A stretch of 37,487 bases of DNA. Origin: Lachnospiraceae bacterium. Lineage in GTDB: Bacteria; Bacillota; Clostridia; Lachnospirales; Lachnospiraceae. Below, one piece after another: positions 16,034 to 28,282 of the stretch (position 1 is the stretch's first letter; every line of letters starts with the position of its first letter). Below the pieces are notes generated by a model. It ran no database searches and was not told the DNA's origin. It worked only from the letters and a program-made list of their open reading frames with translations. The stretch covers positions 1 to 37,487 of the forward strand of contig SVDL01000011.1 of the NCBI GenBank assembly GCA_015057835.1. The letters are read 5' to 3'. The translations under genes and the position numbers were made by a program.

Positions 16034-18502
16034 TCACTGCTTCATCGTGGCCTTGTCTTCCAGATAGCTCACGAACACATTGCCGCCCGCCTGGAACAGC
16101 GCCGTGCTGTCATTGATTCCGTAATAATAATGCTCCCCTGTCGTCTCGTTGTAAAGCAGGGTATTGTACGGATCGTAGCCGACGATCAGCGCGCTGCCGC
16201 CGTCTTCCGTCCGCGCTCTCACCGCATTGCCGCGGCTGACCTCATAGAGCACCTGCTGGAGCGTGCATCCGCTCAGATCCAGGATCCGGATGCCTTCCTG
16301 TCCCGCTCCGAGTTCACTGATGTCCAGGGAGCCGCTGAGCATGGTCTCCGGGATGTCCTCATTTCCGAGCTCCGCCTTGGAAGATTTGTTGGCGCGCTCG
16401 TAGATATATCTGCCCTGCTCGTCCATGGCCGTTCCGAAATGATCGTCCGCGGTCCTCACGGCGTAACCCGGATCCATGCTGATCTCGAGCAGTCCGCCGT
16501 TTCCGTAAATGAAGTATTTCTCGTCCTCATTTCTCCTGCCCTCCGGCGGCGTCACCGACACGTTCTGTGTCGCCGTGCGGAGCTTTCCGTAGGATACAAG
16601 AGGCGCGATATTGGTATTCGGCGTAGGCATGACAAGCGTGATGATGGTTCCCTGCCGGCTCGTATTGGACGCGTCCGGCTTTACTTTGGAGACATTCATC
16701 TGCTTGTTGTTCATGATGTCGTCGGTCGTATCTTCCTGATACTGCTGGCCGTCGAACCGGATCCTCGTGAACTCGATCAGGCCTTCCTGGATCTCCACGT
16801 CCCGGATCCACAGACCTTCCGGATTATACTCTTTCTTCTCCGAATCGTCAAAAGAGGTGATCGTGACCTGTTTCATGGCAAATACCACCGATCCGCTCGG
16901 TGTCTTCCGAAGATCAGCCTCCGCCGCGGTCCCGTAAATGAGATCGTCATTGATAAATCCGATGGTCCGCACATAGAGGCCATTGCCGGCGCGGATGCGC
17001 TTGGTCTTCTCCGTGTCGAAATTCATCATCACGATCGTACGACCGCTGTTGGGATCCATTTCCTCCGTCCAGGCCGCGAACCGTCCGGATTTCGCCGCCG
17101 CGAAGCAGTCGTCCCGGATTCCCTCGAGGAGCAGTTCCGCGTGGCGGGTGTCGGTGTCAAACGAGTACAGGCAGTCGCCCATATAAAGGAAATAATTTCC
17201 TCTTTCGTTGAGATAGGAGAGCTTCTCGACATTTCTCTTCAGAATCTCCCCCGAGCCGTTGTAGGGGACAAACAGTTTTTCCTCTACATTGACTCTCTGG
17301 CTCGAGTAGTGGCACAGGCTGACGCCCATTTTTCCCTCGTGAATGCCCCGGCTCATATAGCCGTAAACGGCAAAATCCACATCTCCGTTCTCGGCGACGC
17401 GGATGATCTGCACGTCGTAATGGCTGTTGTCACAGCGCTCGTCGCTCCCTTCCTTTTCCGAGTGGAAAGTGAAAATGCAGGAGAGCTTCTCCGCGCTGCC
17501 GTTGAACTCCCAGAGCGCGCCGTCCTGGACAAATGCCACGATATTGCCGCTCTCATTGGAGGCGTACTGGACGTCTCTCGTGCTCACGCCCAGATTGACG
17601 CCCGAAGCCGAGATCTGTCCGGCGGTGCCGTTGTACGTCTGCAGCGCCTGCCTCTCGAAATCAAGAAGCATGATCCTCGAGTTATAATACCGCATCCTGT
17701 AGTATTCGTAAACATGGTAGATCTCCGTGACGCCTCGCGTATTCGGAGCACTGATGAGGTAATCGCATGTCATCGAACAGGTAGTGGGATTGATCTCCCT
17801 GATGCAGGGGATCGCCTTCCGGAAGAGCTGGGGGCTCAGTGTTCCCCAGGTGATCTGTTCGAGGCTCGAGTGGATGTTGACGTTGGCAAAACTGTTATTG
17901 GGGACCGTGTCGTCCGGTTCAATATATGCGTTAACTTCCATCGCGGCCTGCTTGTTGATGCAGGTCTGATAAAAGCTGTTGACAAAATCAATGTACTGCC
18001 CGACGAAAAGGTCGGCTCTCTGCAGGAGCCTCGAATAATAATAGATCTCTCTTCCGCCGGTCTGCACCGTAAAGACGATCGGGTATTCCCGGTCCATGAG
18101 GATCGGCTGGGTCAATGTAAATGTCGCCGTCCTGCTGTCGCCGTCGTCCCGGAAATTGCCGATCTTCGCATTTTCAATGCGTTCTCCCGTATCGGGCGTG
18201 ATCACCTCATAGGATACGGAGTCCACTTTGTTGCCGAATGCCTTGTAGGAAAGCGTGATCGTGCGGTCCGTCGTGAGCGGGATAATGCTGTCCCGGATCT
18301 GCGTTCCGTCCATCTCCATCGTGTAGCCCTGCATCTTGTTGACGCTCACGCCTTCGATATTGATATAGACGACAGGAAGCGTCGGATCGGGAAGATCCGA
18401 CGCACTCTCTGTCGATTGACTGTTCATGACTGCTGCGAATAACTGGTTCCCCGCGATGAAGACCGCCAGAAGAATCAGTATTTTCAGTATTCTTTTCTTC
18501 AT
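16034..18502 (-). CDS. Large exported protein of unknown function with C39-like tail
   Basis: An 822-aa protein with an N-terminal signal/anchor helix (KKRILKILILLAVFIAGNQLFA). The body is beta-rich: a domain at about 45-150 resembling an extracellular Ig-like module, then a region (about 300-720) with repeated strands that could be a beta-propeller. The last 90 residues (TLQQVLYEVSRGNAVRARTE, then GGSALIVGYDPYNTLLYNET) look like a papain-like C39-type fold, but I see no clear catalytic Cys before it. It follows the ATPase subunit D gene by about 100 bp. No strong ribosome binding site was seen; ATG 18502 is preferred to TTG 18508. Function unknown. Confidence 0.7.
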   Translation of the reverse strand: MKKRILKILILLAVFIAGNQLFAAVMNSQSTESASDLPDPTLPVVYINIEGVSVNKMQGYTMEMDGTQIRDSIIPLTTDRTITLSYKAFGNKVDSVSYEVITPDTGERIENAKIGNFRDDGDSRTATFTLTQPILMDREYPIVFTVQTGGREIYYYSRLLQRADLFVGQYIDFVNSFYQTCINKQAAMEVNAYIEPDDTVPNNSFANVNIHSSLEQITWGTLSPQLFRKAIPCIREINPTTCSMTCDYLISAPNTRGVTEIYHVYEYYRMRYYNSRIMLLDFERQALQTYNGTAGQISASGVNLGVSTRDVQYASNESGNIVAFVQDGALWEFNGSAEKLSCIFTFHSEKEGSDERCDNSHYDVQIIRVAENGDVDFAVYGYMSRGIHEGKMGVSLCHYSSQRVNVEEKLFVPYNGSGEILKRNVEKLSYLNERGNYFLYMGDCLYSFDTDTRHAELLLEGIRDDCFAAAKSGRFAAWTEEMDPNSGRTIVMMNFDTEKTKRIRAGNGLYVRTIGFINDDLIYGTAAEADLRKTPSGSVVFAMKQVTITSFDDSEKKEYNPEGLWIRDVEIQEGLIEFTRIRFDGQQYQEDTTDDIMNNKQMNVSKVKPDASNTSRQGTIITLVMPTPNTNIAPLVSYGKLRTATQNVSVTPPEGRRNEDEKYFIYGNGGLLEISMDPGYAVRTADDHFGTAMDEQGRYIYERANKSSKAELGNEDIPETMLSGSLDISELGAGQEGIRILDLSGCTLQQVLYEVSRGNAVRARTEDGGSALIVGYDPYNTLLYNETTGEHYYYGINDSTALFQAGGNVFVSYLEDKATMKQ

Positions 18503-18598
18503 GAGCAAAAATAACTGTGGTTTCCGCGCACTGTGATCAGGGCGTATCCGGGGTTTTATCAGGCCTGTTCTTACGGCTTCAAGCCGGTTTTTCCTGAT

Positions 18599-19258
18599 TC
18601 AGGCCTTTTCCGAATACTTGTGCGCATCCTCAAGCACCATATCCTTGACCTTCATGAGCCGGATCTGCGTGCTTCGTTCATTTTCATCGAGTTTCATGGA
18701 GATGTATTTGATCGCGGACTGTGTCTCCGGAATAATAACATGCTCCAGCGCGTTGACGCGGCGTCTGGTCTTTTCGATCTCCGCCGCCATCAGCTGACAG
18801 GATTTTTCACATTCCGCCAGCTTCAGCATCTGCGGGAAAATATCGGACAGGGATTTGACCGCTCCGTCGAGATCCGCCGATGTAAAGGCAAATCCGTACG
18901 AATAAATGTCATTTTCATCCGCGGTCCTGGTCTTGAAATCCAGCACCGGAATATTGACGCTCATGACGTTCTTCGCTTCCTGCTGAAGGTATACTTCCTG
19001 CTTGGGCGCCATAAGCGCTGTCCGAAGGGTCTCCTCCGACATACCGGCCTTCGCGATGACGAAGTTGGTATTGGCGGAGCGGATCCCCGCTTCCACGGTT
19101 TTCCGAAGTTCCATGTTGACCCGGACGAGGTCGAGGAATTCCCGCATCAGTTCATCTCGTTTATCTTTTAATAATTTGTGGCCCTTCATGGCCGTCGCGA
19201 GCTTTTTCTTCAGCCTCGACAGCTCCATACGGGTCGGGATGATCTGTTGTCCCGGCAA
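18599..19258 (-). CDS. ntpD: V/A-type ATPase subunit D (central stalk)
   Basis: A 219-aa rotor-axle subunit that turns inside the A3B3 head. The N-terminus IPTRMELSRLKKKLATAMKG and the C-terminal RRRVNALEHVIIPETQSAIK are family signatures, and most of the chain is two long coiled-coil helices. The start is TTG at 19258, supported by GAGGTG 8 nt upstream; no suitable ATG precedes the conserved IPTR motif. It is the last recognisable ntp gene; the ntpH and ntpJ genes of the Enterococcus hirae operon are not present after it. Confidence 0.95.
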   Translation of the reverse strand: MPGQQIIPTRMELSRLKKKLATAMKGHKLLKDKRDELMREFLDLVRVNMELRKTVEAGIRSANTNFVIAKAGMSEETLRTALMAPKQEVYLQQEAKNVMSVNIPVLDFKTRTADENDIYSYGFAFTSADLDGAVKSLSDIFPQMLKLAECEKSCQLMAAEIEKTRRRVNALEHVIIPETQSAIKYISMKLDENERSTQIRLMKVKDMVLEDAHKYSEKA

Positions 19259-19352
19259 TGTAAATCACCTCATTCCTTCTGTCTTTGCGTGCCTTCAAGG
19301 CCGTCAGCCCCTCCGCACCGTAAGGCGCGGAGAGAATCCGGTCATAAAACGA

Positions 19353-20723
19353 TTATTTGTCGTAGTATTCCTTCAGCATATCCTCACTGATACGTTTCAG
19401 CTCGGAGCGCGGCAGGAGCCGGAGCAGTTCCCAGCCAAGATCCAGCGTCTCCTCGATGGAGCGGTCTGTGTCATAGCCCTGGGAAACATATCTCGTCTCG
19501 AACTCATCCGCAAACTTCGCGTACAGAAGGTCGATATCGGTCAGCGCGGCTTCGCCGAGGATGACCATAAGTTCTTTCGCGTCTTTGCCTCGCGCATAGG
19601 CCGCGAACAGCTGGTTCATCGTGCTCGCATGGTCTTCACGGGTCTTGCCCTTGCCGATACCTTTATCTTTCAGACGTGACAGCGACGGCAGAACGTCGAT
19701 CGGCGGCACAACGCCTTTGCGGTACAGCTCACGGGACAGGATGACCTGGCCCTCGGTGATGTAACCGGTAAGGTCGGGGATCGGGTGGGTCTTGTCGTCT
19801 TCCGGCATGGTCAGGATCGGGATCATCGTGATCGAGCCCTTCTTGCCTCTCTGACGTCCGGCGCGCTCATACATCGTCGCAAGGTCGGTGTACATGTAGC
19901 CCGGATAGCCGCGGCGTCCCGGAACCTCTTTACGGGCTGCGGAAACTTCACGCAGCGCGTCCGCGTAGTTCGTGATATCCGTCAGGATGACCAGAACGTG
20001 CATATCTTTTTCAAATGCCAGATATTCCGCAGCGGTCAGCGCCATCTTCGGGGTGGAGATACGTTCTACCGCCGGGTCATTTGCCAGGTTGATGAACAGA
20101 ACGGTTCTGTCCAGCGCGCCGGTCTCACGGAACGATTCAATGAAGAAGTTCGCTTCTTCGAAGGTGATGCCCATCGCGGCAAATACGACCGCGAACGGTT
20201 CATCAGTCCCGCGCACCTTCGCCTGACGCGCGATCTGCGCGGCGAGGTTCGCGTGCGGAAGACCCGAAGCCGAGAAGATCGGCAGCTTCTGTCCGCGGAC
20301 CAGAGTGTTCAGACCGTCGATCGCGGAGACGCCCGTCTGAATGAACTCGGACGGATACGCGCGCGCCGCCGGATTCATCGGCAGGCCGTTTACGTCCAGT
20401 CTCGCTTCCGGAAGGATCTCCGGGCCGTCGTCGATGGTGCGGCCGAGGCCGTCGAAGACGCGGCCGAGCATATCTTCGGAAACGCCGAGTTCCATCGAGC
20501 GTCCGAGGAAGCGGACTTTACTGTTGGAAAGGTTGATGCCTGTGGAGCTCTCGAACAGCTGTACAAGCGCGTTGGAGCCGTCAATTTCAAGAACGCGGCA
20601 GCGGCGCTTCTCGCCGTTGGCAAGCTCGATCTCGCCCAGCTCATCAAAGGCGACATTTTCGACGCCCTTGACTAACATAAGGGGTCCTGCGACCTCCTGG
20701 ATGGTCCTGTATTCTCTTGACAT
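19353..20723 (-). CDS. ntpB: V/A-type ATPase subunit B
   Basis: A 456-aa non-catalytic nucleotide-site subunit of the A3B3 hexamer. It starts [20 protein letters not shown] and contains [20 protein letters not shown] in place of the Walker A loop, plus the conserved [16 protein letters not shown] and [19 protein letters not shown] segments. The length is standard. Its ribosome binding site, GGAGG, lies in the last codons of ntpA, one base separating that stop from this start codon, so the two major head subunits are coupled for equal output. Confidence 0.97.
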   Translation of the reverse strand: MSREYRTIQEVAGPLMLVKGVENVAFDELGEIELANGEKRRCRVLEIDGSNALVQLFESSTGINLSNSKVRFLGRSMELGVSEDMLGRVFDGLGRTIDDGPEILPEARLDVNGLPMNPAARAYPSEFIQTGVSAIDGLNTLVRGQKLPIFSASGLPHANLAAQIARQAKVRGTDEPFAVVFAAMGITFEEANFFIESFRETGALDRTVLFINLANDPAVERISTPKMALTAAEYLAFEKDMHVLVILTDITNYADALREVSAARKEVPGRRGYPGYMYTDLATMYERAGRQRGKKGSITMIPILTMPEDDKTHPIPDLTGYITEGQVILSRELYRKGVVPPIDVLPSLSRLKDKGIGKGKTREDHASTMNQLFAAYARGKDAKELMVILGEAALTDIDLLYAKFADEFETRYVSQGYDTDRSIEETLDLGWELLRLLPRSELKRISEDMLKEYYDK

Positions 20724-20724
20724 A

Positions 20725-22494
20725 TCACCGGTCCTCCTTCTTTACTGCATTTGCGATCTCGACGGCGAGTTCTTCGTTTACACGTTCATATTCCGCGTCG
20801 ATATTTTCCTCGTGCGTATATTTGAAGCGGCCGATGGCTTCACGGACGTCCATCTTGACAAGGTCATTGATATCCGCGCCTTCTTTCAGGGCTTCCGCGC
20901 CTTTGACATAGAACGCATTGACCAGTTTCATCATGTAATACTGTTTCTTCGTCGAGGTGTAGGTATCGATCTCGTCGAAGGAGTTCTGGTGCAGGAAGTC
21001 CTCACGGATGGAGCGCGCGGCTTCCATCTTCAGGCGGTCCTGCGGAGAAAGGGCGTCCATACCGACCATCTTGACGATTTCGTTGAGGGAAGCCTCTTCC
21101 TGCAGAAGGTACATCAGTGCCTGTCTTGTGGTGATCCAGTCCGGGGCGACATTTTCGTCGAACCACTTCGTCATGGAATCAAGGTACAGCGAGTAGCTGG
21201 TCAGCCAGTTGATCGCCGGGAAATGTCTCTGATAGGCGAGGGACGCATCCAGTCCCCAGAACACCTTGACGATACGGAGCGTCGCCTGGGAGACCGGTTC
21301 GGAAATATCACCGCCTGGCGGCGATACGGCGCCGATCGCGGACAGCGCGCCCTCCCGGCCTTCCTTGCCGAGGGTGATGACGCGGCCTGCTCTCTCATAG
21401 AACTGCGCGAGACGGGATCCGAGGTACGCCGGGTAACCTTCTTCACCGGGCATTTCCTCAAGACGTCCGGACATCTCACGGAGCGCTTCCGCCCAGCGGG
21501 AAGTGGAGTCCGCCATCAGCGCTACAGAGTAACCCATGTCACGGAAATATTCCGCGATCGTGATGCCTGTGTAAATGGAAGCTTCACGGGCCGCAACCGG
21601 CATATCGGATGTATTGGCGATCAGAACGGTTCTCTTCATCAGGGATTCGCCCGTCTTCGGGTCCTTCAGTTCCGGGAACTCGTTCAGAACGTCGGTCATC
21701 TCATTTCCGCGCTCGCCGCAGCCGATGTAAACGACGATATCCGCTTCCGCCCATTTCGCGAGCTGATGCTGCGTGACGGTCTTGCCGGAGCCGAACGGGC
21801 CCGGGATCGCCGCGACGCCGCCCTTCGCGATCGGGAAGAACGCGTCGATAACGCGCTGACCGGTGATGAGAGGCATATCCGGCGGGAGTTTCCGCGCATA
21901 CGGACGTCCCTGACGGACCGGCCATTTCTGCATCATGGACAGCTCTTTGTCACCGTCCGCTGTTTCCAGCACGCAGACGATATCTTCTACTTTGAAGGTT
22001 CCGCTCTTGATCTCTTTGACCTTGCCTTTGATGCCGTAGGGAACCATGATCTTCTGGGTGACGACCGTATTTTCAGCAACGGTTCCGAAAATGTCGCCGG
22101 CCTCGAGTTCATCTCCGACAGCCGCGGTCGGGACAAATTCCCACTCCGCGTCGCGGTCCAGTGCGGCAACTTCGATGCCTCGTTTCAGGCGGTTCGTTCC
22201 GGTCACTTCCATGATCTTGTTCAGCGGGCGCTGAATGCCGTCATAGATGCTGCTGATCAGGCCGGGGCCCAGTTCCACGGACAGCGGGACGTCTGTCGAC
22301 TCCACGGGTTCGCCGGGGCCGAGGCCTGCTGTCTCTTCATATACCTGCACGGACGCTTCGTCACCGTGGATCTCGATGATCTCACCGATCAGGCGCTGCT
22401 CACTGACACGGACGACGTCGAACATGTTCGCGTCTCTCATGCCCTCAGCGATGACAAGCGGTCCTGCTACCTTTTTGATAACACCTTTGCTCAT
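20725..22494 (-). CDS. ntpA: V/A-type ATPase catalytic subunit A
   Basis: A 589-aa catalytic subunit that hydrolyses or makes ATP in the cytoplasmic head. The P-loop is GPFGSGKT at 232-239 and the catalytic Glu261 lies in GCGERGNEM; the non-homologous region typical of V/A-type A subunits occupies about 110-200. [20 protein letters not shown] and the YERAGRV segment follow as expected. AAGGAG lies 10 nt before the ATG. It follows the ntpG gene by 22 bp. Confidence 0.98.
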   Translation of the reverse strand: MSKGVIKKVAGPLVIAEGMRDANMFDVVRVSEQRLIGEIIEIHGDEASVQVYEETAGLGPGEPVESTDVPLSVELGPGLISSIYDGIQRPLNKIMEVTGTNRLKRGIEVAALDRDAEWEFVPTAAVGDELEAGDIFGTVAENTVVTQKIMVPYGIKGKVKEIKSGTFKVEDIVCVLETADGDKELSMMQKWPVRQGRPYARKLPPDMPLITGQRVIDAFFPIAKGGVAAIPGPFGSGKTVTQHQLAKWAEADIVVYIGCGERGNEMTDVLNEFPELKDPKTGESLMKRTVLIANTSDMPVAAREASIYTGITIAEYFRDMGYSVALMADSTSRWAEALREMSGRLEEMPGEEGYPAYLGSRLAQFYERAGRVITLGKEGREGALSAIGAVSPPGGDISEPVSQATLRIVKVFWGLDASLAYQRHFPAINWLTSYSLYLDSMTKWFDENVAPDWITTRQALMYLLQEEASLNEIVKMVGMDALSPQDRLKMEAARSIREDFLHQNSFDEIDTYTSTKKQYYMMKLVNAFYVKGAEALKEGADINDLVKMDVREAIGRFKYTHEENIDAEYERVNEELAVEIANAVKKEDR

Positions 22495-22516
22495 GCCTTC
22501 GTACTCCTTTTATGTG

Positions 22517-22837
22517 TCAGTCATTACCGAACAGAATATCGGAACCGACTGCCTGCTCGACCGACTTCTTGACGGACTGGATACCCGCTCCCGTGTTGCC
22601 CGCAACGCCCGGGATCAGTATGATCGCCGGCATAATGCGGTCCGCGTAACGCGCGATATCCGATTGAACTAATGCAGCCAGTCCTTCTGTGATATAGATG
22701 ACTCCGTATTCGCTTTCCGCAAGACGGTGCAGCAGCTTTCCGGCCTCTTCCCGGTCCGTGACCGGAAAAATGTCCAGTCCGAGGGACGCAAAGCCGTAAA
22801 TGCTGTCATAGTCTCCCATAACCGCTATTCTATACAT
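22517..22837 (-). CDS. ntpG: V/A-type ATPase subunit F (NtpG)
   Basis: A 106-aa Rossmann-like subunit that binds the D axle. MYRIAVMGDYDSIYGFASLG and VIYITEGLA are characteristic, as is the terminal SVKKSVEQAVGSDIL helix. It overlaps the subunit C gene by 8 bp, so translation is coupled. In the E. hirae scheme this subunit is called NtpG. Confidence 0.93.
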   Translation of the reverse strand: MYRIAVMGDYDSIYGFASLGLDIFPVTDREEAGKLLHRLAESEYGVIYITEGLAALVQSDIARYADRIMPAIILIPGVAGNTGAGIQSVKKSVEQAVGSDILFGND

Positions 22838-23804
22838 ACATTTTCCTTGCCCTTTCCCGGATCGCCGATTCGGGCAGTCCGTTTGCCTTGGCCGTCAGAA
22901 TGATCCGGGCCATCCGGATCTCATTTTCCCTGGCCAGTTTATAGGCAACGATCGGGCCGGCAGAAAATGCGTTGTATTTCTGCGGCTTGATGATCTCGAT
23001 GATCTGGTTGTCGCACCATCTCTCAAATGCCGAGGGAGATTCGCTGAGCGCTTCCGCTGCCCCCGCGAACCGGGTTCCGGCGAGGTAAGCGATCACCTCG
23101 TCCTTGCCCGAAGCGGCTGCCTGTATCAGCCTTCTCGCGTCCACGGACGGGCTCGAAACCATGGCCCGTTCCATGAATTCCCTGGTTTTTCCGGTATTTG
23201 CCGAGCGCACTGCGATCTTGATATCCGCGACCGAGACAAACATATCCGCATAGTCCCGGACGATGGCTTCTTTCGCGTTCCGTCCGGTCTCCGCGATCGC
23301 TTCCAGCGTCGCGCGGTCGATGATGATATCGCAGAGCTGTCCGTCTCTTGTGTGAAGGAGCGTCTGAAATGCCTCTTCCGCGCATTTTTTCATGTGGGAG
23401 GGCAGCTCGTCAAATGACTGCTCCTGTACGATCCGGAGCATTTTCTCACGGCCGTAATCCGCAGATTCAAGAAAGATGCCTGGATGTGTGTCCTGACTGC
23501 AGGCTTCTTTGACCGCTGCTTTCAGGTTATGGAACATCTCCTGGTAGGAAAAGACTTCGAGCACTTCCGGTTCCACTTTCAGTTCCCGGACAAGCGCGTT
23601 CGTCTTTGCCAGTTCCTCGGAGAGCACTGTCTCCGGCGTCTCGTGAGCGCTGCTCTCGTCGCCCCATCCTCTCTCTTTCAGGAAGGTAAGGACCGCGGCG
23701 TCGGACGGCATCGCAATCATCTGTTCGATATCGGAATCAGAAAGCAGATACTTTTCCAGGACACGGATCCTGGCGACCGCATACGCGTAATTAAGCTCTG
23801 ACAT
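22830..23804 (-). CDS. ntpC: V/A-type ATPase subunit C
   Basis: A 324-aa all-helical subunit (the archaeal/bacterial d-type subunit) that joins the central stalk to the proteolipid ring. It begins MSELNYAYAVARIRVLEKYL, a family hallmark, and has the internal threefold pseudo-symmetry implied by repeated helical blocks. AAGGAG lies 7 nt upstream of the ATG. It is flanked by ntpE and ntpG as in the E. hirae operon. Confidence 0.93.
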   Translation of the reverse strand: MSELNYAYAVARIRVLEKYLLSDSDIEQMIAMPSDAAVLTFLKERGWGDESSAHETPETVLSEELAKTNALVRELKVEPEVLEVFSYQEMFHNLKAAVKEACSQDTHPGIFLESADYGREKMLRIVQEQSFDELPSHMKKCAEEAFQTLLHTRDGQLCDIIIDRATLEAIAETGRNAKEAIVRDYADMFVSVADIKIAVRSANTGKTREFMERAMVSSPSVDARRLIQAAASGKDEVIAYLAGTRFAGAAEALSESPSAFERWCDNQIIEIIKPQKYNAFSAGPIVAYKLARENEIRMARIILTAKANGLPESAIRERARKMYV

Positions 23805-23825
23805 TCGTTTCTCCTTATCCTTCCT

Positions 23826-24419
23826 TTACGAAAATAACATCTTTCCGACGGTATCCGACAGCTCCTCCGCGTTCTCCTCAAACAGGGCGCTGACCGAACA
23901 GTTCTCGTCAATGCCGCCGTAAGCGAGCACGAATCCGCCGTCAATATCCGCAGCTTTGTCCGAAAGGGCAAGCGTACCGCCCTTTTTGGCAGCCTCTCCG
24001 GCGAGTTTCTCAATGAACCCGGCCGGAATGCGTTTTTTATCCTTCTCGGAAAGATACAGTATTCCGTCTTTGGCCTGCAGCCTGTCCCCGAGCAGTTTCG
24101 CGATCATCCCGAAATAGGGCGCGTCGTCCTGCCCAAGGATCATATCCTTTGCTTTAGCGATGCATTCGGAGATCATGGACTGCTTGGATGCGAGAAACGC
24201 CTGCTTGCGCTGTGTGTCCGCCATGGACTGGTAGCGCTGGATCGTCTTTCCCGCTTCCTTCTCCGCCTCTTCTCCGGCATTAATCGTGATCTTCTCTGCT
24301 TCCGCTTTCGCATTTTCGAGGATCTGCGCTGCCTGGCCTTCTGCGTCACGTCTCAGGACGGCTGCATTTTCCTGCGCTTCCGCCGTGATCTGACTTAAAA
24401 TTTTATCAAGTCCAGCCAT
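23826..24419 (-). CDS. ntpE: V/A-type ATPase subunit E (peripheral stalk)
   Basis: A 197-aa stator subunit. Residues 5-95 form a long Ala/Glu/Lys coiled coil (AEAQENAAVLRRDAEGQAAQ), and the C-terminal half is a small globular domain with GGFVLAYGGIDENCSVSALF. It pairs with the short coiled-coil subunit encoded at the head of the operon to form the peripheral stalks. AAGGAAGG lies 9 nt before the ATG. Confidence 0.93.
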   Translation of the reverse strand: MAGLDKILSQITAEAQENAAVLRRDAEGQAAQILENAKAEAEKITINAGEEAEKEAGKTIQRYQSMADTQRKQAFLASKQSMISECIAKAKDMILGQDDAPYFGMIAKLLGDRLQAKDGILYLSEKDKKRIPAGFIEKLAGEAAKKGGTLALSDKAADIDGGFVLAYGGIDENCSVSALFEENAEELSDTVGKMLFS

Positions 24420-24449
24420 ATCGTATTTCCTTCCTTCGTCTGCGGGTTA

Positions 24450-26950
<2,501 letters not shown>

Positions 26951-26995
26951 AGGAGCATTCCTCCTTTCTCTTTTATATTTCCCCTTAAGGGGGTT

Positions 26996-27051
26996 AACCG
27001 CTGATTCATAGATGCAGATTTCAGGCCGCTGATCCTGACATGCAGATTTCA
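26996..27051. repeat. Two 28-bp direct repeats between ntpF and ntpI
   Basis: Units at 26996-27023 and 27024-27051 share the ends AACCGCTGAT/GGCCGCTGAT and ATGCAGATTTCA. They lie in the 132-bp gap inside the operon, outside any coding frame. Confidence 0.75.
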
Positions 27052-27082
27052 AGTGTGCAGCAGAGAATCTGCGGGCCGTTTC

Positions 27083-27391
27083 TCAGATCAGCTTGCGGAG
27101 AACGGTCTCAATGGCAGCCTGCTCATTATTGCCTGCCACCAGTTTCAGAGCCTCAATGCTGTGTTTCGACTCTTCTTCCGATGCAGCCAGAAGCTTCTTT
27201 CCTTCCTCTTCCGCTGCCGCAAGGCGCTGTGCCGTGGTCTCCTTTGCTTTTTCGGCGGCATCCGCCTTCATAGCTTCCGCTTTGCCTTCGGCATCCTTCA
27301 CGATCTCCGCGGCTTCTTCCTTCGCTTTGGCGATCATTTCCTTCGCAGAGGCTTCTGCTTCTTTTACGGCTTTTACAGTTTCCTCGATCAA
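27083..27391 (-). CDS. ntpF: V/A-type ATPase small peripheral-stalk subunit (NtpF/AhaH)
   Basis: About 102 aa, almost entirely an Ala/Glu/Lys coiled coil (KEAEASAKEMIAKAKEEAAE onward) with a short C-terminal segment ending VLRKLI. This matches the partner of subunit E in V/A-type peripheral stalks (NtpF of E. hirae, AhaH of archaea). A TTG start at 27391 with AAAGGA 9 nt upstream is preferred; a GTG at 27409 would sit directly on a GGGAA sequence. It is the first gene of the operon, whose order F-I-K-E-C-G-A-B-D equals that of E. hirae ntp. Confidence 0.85.
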   Translation of the reverse strand: MIEETVKAVKEAEASAKEMIAKAKEEAAEIVKDAEGKAEAMKADAAEKAKETTAQRLAAAEEEGKKLLAASEEESKHSIEALKLVAGNNEQAAIETVLRKLI

Positions 27392-27533
27392 TGGATCACG
27401 TCCTTTCACTTCCCGTTGCTAGATTATCGTGTTCCCTTTGCGCAGAGTGCATTTTCCGTGTTTCTGCCATGGTTTGAATAAATCCGGTATATTTGGATAT
27501 AATAATGCCATGTTAAAAAATACACTATAGAAG

Positions 27534-27562
27534 ATAATACCTTAAAACATGACGAAAGTCTA
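27534..27562 (-). promoter_or_regulatory. Candidate promoter of the ntp operon
   Basis: On the minus strand TAGACT (27557-27562) and TATTAT (27534-27539) are 17 bp apart, giving a leader of about 135 nt before ntpF. The -35 match is only partial. Confidence 0.45.
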
Positions 27563-27626
27563 TGAATAATACGTTTGAAAATGATGAGCAAAACACAACA
27601 CTTTGTTGTTTATTTGTGTACATAAA

Positions 27627-27847
27627 TGCACTCACAGATCGCGGCAGCATCTCCCCTCATGTCATGCACTCACAGATCGCTCCGCGATCTGCCGCAGCAT
27701 TTCTCAAGGCTCAAGCCGTGCACTCACAGATCGCTCCGCGATCTGTGAGTCGCGGGCTGCGCCCTATGGAATACCAGGAGGGAGGCAGCTTACGAATGCG
27801 GGCACTCGACGCTGCCTCCCTCCTGGTATTCCGCACGGCTTGAGCCT
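27627..27847. repeat. Hairpin-rich repeat block
   Basis: TGCACTCACAGATCGC occurs at 27627, 27665 and 27719. The third copy forms a perfect 12-bp hairpin at 27723-27749. A 22-bp perfect inverted repeat (27768-27789 with 27811-27832, GGAATACCAGG... arms, 21-nt loop) is enclosed by a further 15-bp inverted repeat (27707-27721 with 27833-27847). No gene is supported between 27410 and 27855. Confidence 0.9.
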
Positions 27848-27854
27848 TACGCGC

Positions 27855-27891
27855 AAAAAAAGCAGGTATCGGATTTTTCTCAATACCTGCT
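27855..27891 (-). terminator. Intrinsic terminator of the putative RNA
   Basis: On the minus strand AGCAGGTAT pairs with ATACCTGCT across a 13-19 nt loop and is followed by a run of seven T. The T-run is on the minus side, so it ends leftward transcripts. Confidence 0.88.
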
Positions 27892-28219
27892 TTTCTCCTG
27901 CTATTTAATTATTTAACATTTAAAATTATATATTCCCGTCCGGCCGACAAGTCGAAATCGCGGCTTGGAAGTTTCACATCCGTTTGGTAAAGGGGGTCAT
28001 TCCTTTAAATGTATGATCGCAAGGGCTTTGCCTTTCAGATCTTCCAGATATTGTATTAAGAATTCCTTCTATTCTTGTATGAGACCCTTTAGCAGATGAA
28101 ACTCAATATGGCCTTCCGGTTCGGATGCTTCCTGTCCCTGTAATACTTCCCTTCTTTACGGGTTTTTATTTGCCTTCGCTAGTGACGGCTTCGCTCGGGA
28201 CGGACTTCTTTTTCGGGAA

Positions 28220-28282
28220 TCACCGGATTCTGCTTTTTCCATATTGAGGAGTTCCGTAGATCGGTTCTTCTTTAGTTCCCAT
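28220..28282 (-). CDS. Possible 20-aa peptide inside the putative RNA
   Basis: The frame reads MGTKEEPIYGTPQYGKSRIR and is preceded by an excellent AGGAGGTGG site 5 nt before the ATG. The site and start codon lie in the GAGGAG/CTCCTC and GTTCCC/GGGAAC helices, so folding would hide them. It may be a genuine small protein, a leader peptide, or chance within a purine-rich RNA. Confidence 0.3.
   Translation of the reverse strand: MGTKEEPIYGTPQYGKSRIR

Noticed and set aside
16130..18442. A 770-codon plus-strand open frame
   Set aside because: It is the antisense shadow of the 822-aa exported protein gene; it is rich in Arg, His and Asp without any domain, and has no ribosome binding site.
20341..22572. 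A 743-codon plus-strand open frame
   Set aside because: It lies antisense to ntpA and ntpB, whose proteins are unmistakable; the GC-rich codon pattern of this genome keeps the opposite frame open.
27562..27843. A 93-codon plus-strand frame through the hairpin block
   Set aside because: The frame is made of the repeated CACTCACAGATCGC units and inverted repeats; it has no ribosome binding site and opposes the putative ntp promoter.
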